Below the pieces are notes generated by a model. It was not told the origin of the DNA. It ran no database searches and saw only the letters and a list, made by a program, of their open reading frames with translations. A DNA stretch of 64,000 bases, from the NCBI RefSeq assembly GCF_043290135.1, contig NC_134707.1, positions 143,035,319-143,099,318 of the forward strand, given 5' to 3'. The stretch is from Rhipicephalus microplus. Its lineage: Eukaryota; Arthropoda; Arachnida; Ixodida; Ixodidae. The translations under genes and the position numbers were made by a program. Shown here one piece after another: positions 55,771 through 64,000 of the stretch. Numbering within the stretch: position 1 is the first letter of the stretch; each line of letters starts with the position of its first letter.

Positions 55771-58700
55771 ACTCCGCAACTAGAAACTCCACAGCTAGAA
55801 ACTCCACAACTTGAAACACCACAACTAGATACTCCACAACTACAAATTCCACAACGAGAAACTCCACAACTGGAAACTCCGCAACTAGAAACTCCGCAAC
55901 TAGAAACTTTACAGCTAGAAACTGCTACACTTGAGACTTCGCGAATAGAAACTCGTCAACTGGAAACTCAACCACTAGAAACTCCACAGCTAGAAACTCC
56001 ACAACTAGACACTCAACAACTAGAAACTCCACACCTATAAATTCCACAACTTGAAACTCCACAACTGAAACTCCACAACTAGAAACTCCACAACTAGAAA
56101 CTCTGCAACTCGAAACTCTCCAACTATAAACTCCACAACTAGAAACTCTGCAACTAGAAACTCCGCAACTAGAAACTCCGCAACTAGCAACTCAACAACT
56201 ATAGACTGCACAACTAGAGACTCTGCAACTAGAAACTCCACAGCTAGTAACTCCGCAACTAGAAACTCCACAACTTGAAAATCCGCCACTAGAATCTCCA
56301 CAACTAGAAAACTCCGCAACTAGAAACTCTGCCACTAGAAACTCCACAACTAGAAACTCCACAGCTAGAAACTCCATAACTTGAAACACCACAACTAGAT
56401 ACTCCACAACTACAAGTTCCACAACTAGAAACTCCACAACTAGAAACTCCATAACTAGAGACTGCACAACTGGAGACTTTGCATTTAGAAACTCCTCAGA
56501 TAGAAGCTACACAACTAGAAACTCCACTACTAGAGATTCCTTAAGTAGCAACTCCACAGCTAGAATTTCCACAACTAGAAACCCAACAACTAGGAACTCT
56601 GCAAATAGAAAATCTACAACTAGAAACTCGAAAACTAAAAACTCCAACTAGAAACTCCACAACTAGAAACATCAAAACTAGAAACTCCACAAATAGACAC
56701 TCCACAACTAGAAACTCGACAACTAGAGACTCCACAACTAGGAACTCCAAAATTGAGACTCCACAACTAGAAACTACACAGAATAAAATTCCACAATTGG
56801 AAACTCCACAACTGAAAACTTCGCAACTAGAAACTCTGCAACTACAAACTTTACAGTTAGAAGTTCCACAACTTGAGACTTCGCAAATAGAAACTCGTCA
56901 ACTGGAAACTCAACCACTAGAAACTCCACAGCTAGAAACTCCACAACTTGAAACCCAACATATAGATACTCCACAACTACAGACTCCACAACTTGAAACA
57001 CCACAACTAGATACTCCACAACTACAAATTCCGCAACTAGAAACTCCACAACTAGAAACTCCGCAACTAGAAACTCCCCAACTAGAAACTCCACAACTAG
57101 AATCTCTGCAACTAGAAACTTCGCAACTAGAAACTTTGCAACTAGAAACTCCGCAACTAGAAACTCCACAGCTAGAAACCCCACAACTATATACTTCACA
57201 ACTAGCAACTCAACAACTAGAGACTGCACAACTAGACACTCCGCCACTACAAACTCCACAGCTAGTAACTCCGCAACTAGAAACTCCACAACTTGAAACT
57301 CCGCCACTAGAATCCCCACAACTAGAAAACTCCGCAACTAGAAACTCTGCAACTAGAAACTTCGCAACTAGAACCTCCACAGCTAGAAACTCCACAACTT
57401 GAAACACCACAACTAGATACTCCACAACTACAAATTCCACAACTAGAAACTCCACAACTAGAAAATCCGCAACTAGAAACTCTGCAACTAGAAACTTTAC
57501 AGCTAGAAACTCCACAACTTGAGACTTTGCAAATAGAAACTCGTCAACTGGAAACTCAACCACTAGAAACTCCACAGCTAGAAACTCCACAACTTGAAAC
57601 CCAACATATAGATACTCCACAACTACAGACTCCACAACTTGAAACACCACAACTAGATACTCCACAACTACAAATTCCGCAACTAGAAACTCCACAACTA
57701 GAAACTCCGCAACTAGAAACTCCCCAACTAGAAACTCCACAACTAGAATCTCTGCAACTAGAAACTCCGCAACTAGAAACTCCACAGCTAGAAACCCCAC
57801 AACTATATACTTCACAACTAGCAACTCAACAACTAGAGACTGCACAACTAGAGACTCCGCCACTACAAACTCCACAGCTAGTAACTCCGCAACTAGAAAC
57901 TCCACAACTTGAAACTCCGCCACTAGAATCTCCACAACTAAAAAACTCCGCAACTAGAAACTCTGCAACTAGAAACTCCGCAACTAGAAACTCCACTGCT
58001 AGAAACTCCACAACTTGAAACACCACAACTAGATACTCCACAACTACAAATTCCACAACTAGAAACTCCACAACTAGATACTCCACAACTACAAATTCCG
58101 CAGCTAGAAACACCACAACTGGAAACTCCACAACTAGAAACTCCACAGCTAGAAACTCCACAACTTGAGACTTCGTGACTAGGAACTCAGCAACTAGAAA
58201 CTCAACAACTAGAAACTCCACCACTAGAAACTCCACAACTAGGAACTCTACAATTTCAAAATCCACAACTAAAAACTGCTCAACTTGAAACTCCACAACT
58301 AGATACTCCACAACTATAAACTTCACAACTAGAAACTCCCCGACCTGAAACTCCGCAACTAAAACTCCACAACTTGAAACTCCACAAGTAGAAACTCCAC
58401 AACTAGAAACTCCGCAACTAGAAACTCTGCAACTAGATACTCCGCAACTAGAAACTCCACAGCTAGAAACTCTACAACTTGAAACACCACAACTAGATAC
58501 TCCACAACTACAAATTCCACAACGAGAAACTCCACAACTGGAAACTCCGCAACTAGAAACTCCGCAACTAGAAACTCCGCAACTAGAAACTTTACAGCTA
58601 GAAACTGCAACACTTGAGACTTCGCGAATAGAAACTCGTCAACTGGAAACTCAACCACTAGAAACTCCACAGCTAGAAACTCCACAACTAGACATTCAAC
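55771..58700 (+). repeat. Array segment with cassettes and a ~0.63-kb local repeat, no gene
   Basis: The segment continues the 720-bp cassettes to about 56,418, passes a short block with ATTCCTTAAGTAGC and the AAAATTGAGAC marker near 56,749, and then has two similar stretches. Both carry CATATAGATACTCC, ACTATATACTTCAC and CCGCCACTAGAATC variants in the same order (about 56,860-57,410 and 57,490-58,030). Long + strand LETPQ frames occur here because phase is kept for several hundred bases. Confidence 0.8.
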
Positions 58701-60400
58701 AACTAGAAACTCCACACCTATAAATTCCACAACTTGAAACTCCACAACTAAAACTCCACAACTAGAAACTCCACAACTAGAAACTCTGCAACTCGAAACT
58801 CTCCAACTATAAACTCCACAACTAGAAACTCTGCAACTAGAAACTCCGCAGCTAGAAACTCTGCAACTAGCAACTCAACAACTATAGACTGCACAACTAG
58901 AGACTCCGCAACTAGAAACTCCACAGCTAGTAACTCCGCAACTAGAAACTCCACAACTTGAAACTCCGCCACTAGAATCTCCACAACTAGAAAACTCCGC
59001 AACTAGAAACTCTGCCACTAGAAACTCCACAACTAGAAACTCCACAGATAGAAACTCCATAACTTGAAACACCACAACTAGATACTCTACAACTACAAGT
59101 TCCACAACTAGAAACTCCACAACTAGAAACTCCACAACTTGAGACTTCGCAACAAGAAACTCGGCAACTAGAATCTCCACAACTAGAAACTCTGCAACTA
59201 GAAACTCCGCAAATAAAAACTCCGCAACTAGAAACTCCACAGCTAGAAACTCCACAACTTCAGACTTCGCAAATAGAAACTCGTCAACTAGAAACTCAAA
59301 AACTAGAAACTCCACAGCTAGAAACTCCACAGCTAGAAACTCCACAACTAGAAACTCCACAACTTGAGAGTTCGCAACTAGAAACTCCACAACTAGAAAC
59401 TCCACAACTAGAGACTCCACAACTAAAAACTCCACCACTAGAAACTCCACAACTACGAACCTCACAACTAGAAACACCACATCTAGAAACTCCGCAACAA
59501 CAAACTCTGCAACTAGAAACTCCACAGCTAGAATTTCTACAGCTAGAGACTCAACAACTAGAGACTCCTCAACTAAAAGCTCCACAACTAGACACTCCAC
59601 AACTAGAAACTCCGCAACTAGAAAGCCGACAACTAGAAACTCAACAACTAGAAACTCCACACCTATAAATTCCTCAACTTGAATTTCCACAACTAAAACT
59701 CCACTACTAAAAACTCCACAACTAGAAACTCCCCAACTAGAAACTCCACAAATAGAAACTCCGCAACTAGAAACTCCACAGCTAGAAACCCCTCAACTAT
59801 GAACTACGCAACTAGAAACTCAACAACTAGAGACTGCACAATCAGAGACTCTGCAACTAGAAACTCTGCAGCTAGAAACTCCACAACTAGAAACTCCACA
59901 ACTTGAAACTCTGCAACTCGAAACTCTGCAACTAGAAAATCAACAACTATAAACTCAAGTAGAAACTCCCCAACTAGAAACTCCGCAACTTGAAACTCCG
60001 CAACTAGAAAATCCACAACTAGAAACTTCACAACTATAAACATCCAACAAGAAACTCCACAACTAGAAACTCCACAACTAGAAACTCCATAACTAGAGAC
60101 TGCACAACTGGAGACTTTGCATTTAGAAACTCCTCAGATAGAAGCTACACAACTAGAAACTCCACGACTAGAGATTCCTTAAGTAGCAACTCCACAGCTA
60201 GAATTTCCACAACTAGAAACCCAACAACTAGGAACTCTGCAAATAGAAAATCTACAACTAGAAACTCGAAAACTAAAAACTCCAACTAGAAACTCCACAA
60301 CTAGAAACTTCACAACTACAAACTCCACAATTAGACACTCCACAACTAGAAACTCGACAACTAGAGGCTCCACAACAAGGAACTCCAAAATTGAGACTCC
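58701..60400 (+). repeat. Copy 1 of a segment duplicated at ~3.6-kb spacing
   Basis: This matches about 62,289-64,000 at offset 3,588 up to about 59,715 and at 3,603 beyond it; the change is one extra 15-bp monomer in copy 2. Shared rare variants include CTCCACTACTAAAAAC, TATAAACATCCAACAAG and ATTCCTTAAGTAGC. Point differences are few. The right end of the match is not visible because copy 2 runs off the window. Confidence 0.85.
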
Positions 60401-62288
60401 ACAACTAGAAACTACACAGATTGAAATTCCACAACTGGAAACTCCACAACTGAAAACTTCGCAACTAGAAACTCTGCAACTAAAAACTTTACAGCTAGAA
60501 GTTCCACAACTTGAGACTTCGCAAATAGAAACTCGTCAACTGGAAACTCAACCACTAGAAACTCCACAGCTAGAAACTCCAAAACTTGAAACCCAACATA
60601 TAGATACTCCACAACTACAATATCCGCAACTAGAAACTCCACAACTAGAAACTCCGCAACTAGAAACTCCCCAACTAGAAACTACACAACTAGAATCTCT
60701 GCAACTAGAAACTCCGCAACTAGAAACTTTGCAACTAGAACCTCGGCCACTAGAAACTCCACAGCTAGAAACCCCACAACTATATACTTCACAACTAGCA
60801 ACTCAACAACTAGAGACTGCCCAACTAGAGACTCCGTCACTACAAACTCCACAGCTAGTAACTCCGCAACTAGAAACTCCACAACTTGAAACTCCGCCAC
60901 TAGAATCCCCACAACTAGAAAACTCCGCAACTAGAAACTCTGCAACTAGAAACTCCGCAACTAGAAACTCCACAGCTAGAAACTCCACAACTTGAAACAC
61001 CACAACTAGATACTCCACAACTACAAATTCCCCAACTAGAAACTCCACAGCTAGAAACTCCGCAACTAGAAACTCCGCAACTAGAAACTCCACAGCTAGA
61101 AACTCCACAACTTGAGACTCCGCAAATAGAAACTCGTCAACTAGAAACTCAACAACTAGAAACACCACAGCTAGAAACTGCACAACTAGAAACTCCACAA
61201 CTTGAGAGTTCGCAACTAGAAACTCCACAACTAGAAACTCCACAACTAGAGACTCCACAACTAGAAACTCCACCACTAGAAACTCCACAACTACGAACCT
61301 CACAACTAGAAACTCCACAACTAGAAACTCTGCAACTGGAAACTCCACAGCCAGAAACTCCACAACTAGAAACACCACATCTAGAAACTCCGCAACAACA
61401 AACTCTGCAACTAGAAACTCCACAACTGGAATTTCCACAGCTAGAGACTCAACAACTAGAGACTCCTCAACTAAAAGCTCCACAACTACACTCCACAACT
61501 AGAAACTCCGCCACTATAAACCCGACGACTAGAAACTCAACAACTAGAAACTCCACACCTATAAATTCCTCAACTTGAAACTCCACAACTAAAAGTCCAC
61601 AACTAGACACTTTGTCACTAGAAACTCCGCAACTAGAAACTCTGCAAATAGAAACTCCGCAACTAGAAACTCCACAGCTAGAAACCCCTCAGCTATAAAC
61701 TTCACAAATAGAAACTCAACAACTAGAGACTGCACAACTAGAGACTCCGCAACTAGAAATTCCGCAGCTAGAAACTCCGCAACTAGAAACTCCACAACTT
61801 GTAACTCTGCAACTCGAAACTCTGCAACTAGAAAATCTACAACTATAAAATCAAGTGGAAACTCCCCAACTGAAAACTCCGCAACTAGAAAACTCCGCAA
61901 CTAGAAACTCTGCCACTAGAAACTCCACAACTAGAAACTCCACAGCTAGAAACTCCATAACTTGAAACACCACAACTAGATACTCCACAACTACAAGTTC
62001 CACAACTAGAAACTCCACAAGTAGAAACTCCACAACTAGAAACTCCGCAACTAGAAACTCTGCAACTAGATACTCCGCAACTAGAAACTCCACAGCTAGA
62101 AACTCCACAACTTGAAACACCACAACTAGATACTCCACAACTACAAATTCCACAACGAGAAACTCCACATCTGGAAACTCCGCAACTAGAGACTTTACAG
62201 CTAGAAACTGCTACACTTGAGACTTCGCGAATAGAAACTCGTCAACTGGAAACTCAACCACTAGAAACTCCACAACTAGACACTCAAC
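60401..62288 (+). repeat. Array segment between the 3.6-kb-spaced copies, no gene
   Basis: This is continuous satellite. The first part (60,412 to about 61,000) resembles 56,774-57,400. It is followed by a block with CTACGAACCTCAC and CATCTAGAAACTCCGC variants also seen near 16.5, 21.3, 28.1 and 59.4 kb. A loss near 61,488 (CAACTACACTCC) shifts the reading phase. The 720-bp cassette relative starts near 61,998. Confidence 0.8.
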
Positions 62289-64000
62289 AACTAGAAACTC
62301 CACACCTATAAATTCCACAACTTGAAACTCCACAACTGAAACTCCACAACTAGAAACTCCACAACTAGAAACTCTGCAACTCGAAACTCTCCAACTATAA
62401 ACTCCACAACTAGAAACTCTGCAACTAGAAACTCCGCAACTAGAAACTCCGCAACTAGCAACTCAACAACTATAGACTGCACAACTAGAGACTCCGCAAC
62501 TAGAAACTCCACAGCTAGTAACTCCGCAACTAGAAACTCCACAACTTGAAAATCCGCCACTAGAATCTCCACAACTAGAAAACTCTGCAACTAGAAACTC
62601 TGCCACTAGAAACTCCACAACTAGAAACTCCACAGCTAGAAACTCCATAACTTGAAACACCACAACTAGATACTCCACAACTACAAGTTCCACAACTAGA
62701 AACTCCACAACTAGAAACGCCACAACTTGAGACTTCACAACAAGCAACTCAGCAACTAGAATCTCCACAACTAGAAACTCTGCAACTAGAAACTCCGCAA
62801 ATACAAACTCCGCAACTAGAAACTCCACAGCTAGAAACTCCACAACTTCAGACTTCGCAAATAGAAAATCGTCAACTAGAAACTCAAAAACTAGAAACTC
62901 CACAGCTAGAAACTCCACAGCTAGAAACTCCACAACTAGAAACTCCACAACTTGAGAGTTCGCAACTAGAAACTCCACAACTAGAAACTCCACAACTAGA
63001 GACTCCACAACTAAAAACTCCACCACTAAAAACTCCACAACTACGAACCTCACAACTAGAAACACCACATCTAGAAACTCCGCAACAACAAACTCTGCAA
63101 CTAGAAACTCCACAGCTAGAATTTCTACAGCTAGAGACTCAACAACTAGAGACTCCTCAACTAAAAGCTCCACAACTAGACACTCCACAACTAGAAACTT
63201 CGCAACTAGAAAGCCGACAACTAGAAACTCAACAACTAGAAACTCCACACCTATAAATTCCTCAACTTGAATTTCCACAACTAAAACTCCACTACTAAAA
63301 ACTCCACAACTAGAAACTCTGCAACTAGAAACTCCCCAACTAGAAACTCCACAAATAGAAACTCCGCAACTAGAAACTCCACAGCTAGAAACCCCTCAAC
63401 TATAAACTACGCAACTAGAAACTCAACAACTAGAGACTGCACAATCAGAGACTCTGCAACTAGAAACTCTGCAGCTAGAAACTCCACAACTAGAAACTCC
63501 ACAACTTGAAACTCTGCAACTCGAAACTCTGCAACTAGAAAATCCACAACTATAAACTCAAGTAGAAACTCCCCAACTAGAAACTCCGCAACTTGAAACT
63601 CCGCAACTAGAAAATCCACAACTAGAAACTTCACAACTATAAACATCCAACAAGAAACTCCACAACTAGAAACTCCACAACTAGAAACTCCATAACTAGA
63701 GACTGCACAACTGGAGACTTTGCATTTAGAAACTCCTCAGATAGAAGCTACACAACTAGAAACTCCACGACTAGAGATTCCTTAAGTAGCAACTCCACAG
63801 CTAGAATTTCCACAACTAGAAACCCAACAACTAGGAACTCTGCAAATAGAAAATCTACAACTAGAAACTCGAAAACTAAAAACTCCAACTAGAAACTCCA
63901 CAACTAGAAACTTCACAACTAGAAACTCCACAAATAGACACTCCACAACTAGAAACTCGACAACTAGAGACTCCACAACTAGGAACTCCAAAATTGAGAC
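62289..64000 (+). repeat. Copy 2 of the 3.6-kb-spaced segment, cut by the window end
   Basis: This is collinear with 58,701-60,400. It ends in the AAAATTGAGAC marker at the last bases of the window, so the duplication probably continues beyond. One extra monomer near 63,315 and scattered single-base changes distinguish it from copy 1. Confidence 0.85.

Larger units (their letters stand above)
1..64000 (+). repeat. 15-bp tandem satellite array filling the window
   Basis: The monomer CTAGAAACTCCACAA repeats head to tail from the first base to the last, always in the same orientation. Its composition is 7 A, 5 C, 2 T and 1 G, so the + strand is about 80% A+C. Common variants are CCGCAA, CTGCAA, CCCCAA and CAACAA at the 3' end, CAGCTAGAA in place of CAACTAGAA, and CTTGAA, CTAGAT, CTACAA or CTGGAA at the 5' end. 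A minority of monomers are 12, 13, 14 or 16 bp and shift the phase. No unique sequence longer than about one monomer was seen. Such long, hierarchical arrays are known from eukaryotic heterochromatin; the host and chromosomal site are not readable from the sequence. I do not recognise this monomer as a named satellite family. Confidence 0.98.

Noticed and set aside
56500..56560. Possible mobile element remnant at ATTCCTTAAGTAGC
   Set aside because: It is only a variant monomer pair; similar ATTCCATAAGTAG forms occur at many places and satellite continues on both sides without target-site duplications.
1..64000. Direct repeats as a CRISPR array
   Set aside because: The period is 15 bp with no unique spacers between repeats, no leader and no cas genes.
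1..64000. Telomeric repeat
   Set aside because: The unit has one isolated G and no G-run on either strand like known telomere units (the reverse strand has only GG), and the variation and higher-order structure are unlike telomerase products.

Overview
The whole window is one uninterrupted block of tandem satellite DNA. The basic unit is a 15-bp monomer, CTAGAAACTCCACAA on the + strand, repeated roughly 4,200 times head to tail with point variation. Reading end to end I found no unique sequence, no RNA gene, no transposon insertion, no inversion, and no reading frame that looks like a gene. Both ends lie inside the array, so the flanks are not visible. An array of this length and hierarchy points to a eukaryotic nuclear chromosome (pericentromeric, subtelomeric, sex-chromosome or similar heterochromatin). 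I do not recognise the monomer and cannot name the species.

Because 15 is a multiple of 3 and the only stop in the monomer is the TAG inside the palindrome CTAG, two of the three frames on each strand stay open for as long as the array keeps phase. This produces many long overlapping 'ORFs' (up to 433 codons) made of pentapeptide repeats: LETPQ or RNSTT on +, VEFLV or CGVSS on -. They are by-products of the repeat.

Above the monomer there is clear higher-order structure. Positions 1-4,906 form a left block with a 2,979-bp-spaced duplication. Positions 4,907-7,450 recur at 12,463-14,961. Positions 13,690-25,251 and 25,252 to about 36,000 are two copies of an 11,562-bp tandem duplication, the second with an exchanged interior. 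Nested over its second half is a 6,367-bp tandem duplication (29,631-35,997 and 35,998-42,338). Positions 42,339-44,024 and flanks carry a 720-bp cassette in tandem. Positions 44,025-49,897 and 49,898-55,770 are a 5,873-bp tandem duplication in which I found no difference. Positions 55,771-64,000 hold more cassettes and a 3.6-kb-spaced duplication cut by the window end.

There is no gene network to describe. What the window records is a history: monomer slippage in exact 15-bp steps, a few inherited out-of-phase monomers, likely CpG decay inside the monomer, and repeated unequal exchange at kilobase scale. Coordinates of duplication ends were found by matching diagnostic variants by eye and should be taken as good to a few tens of bases.
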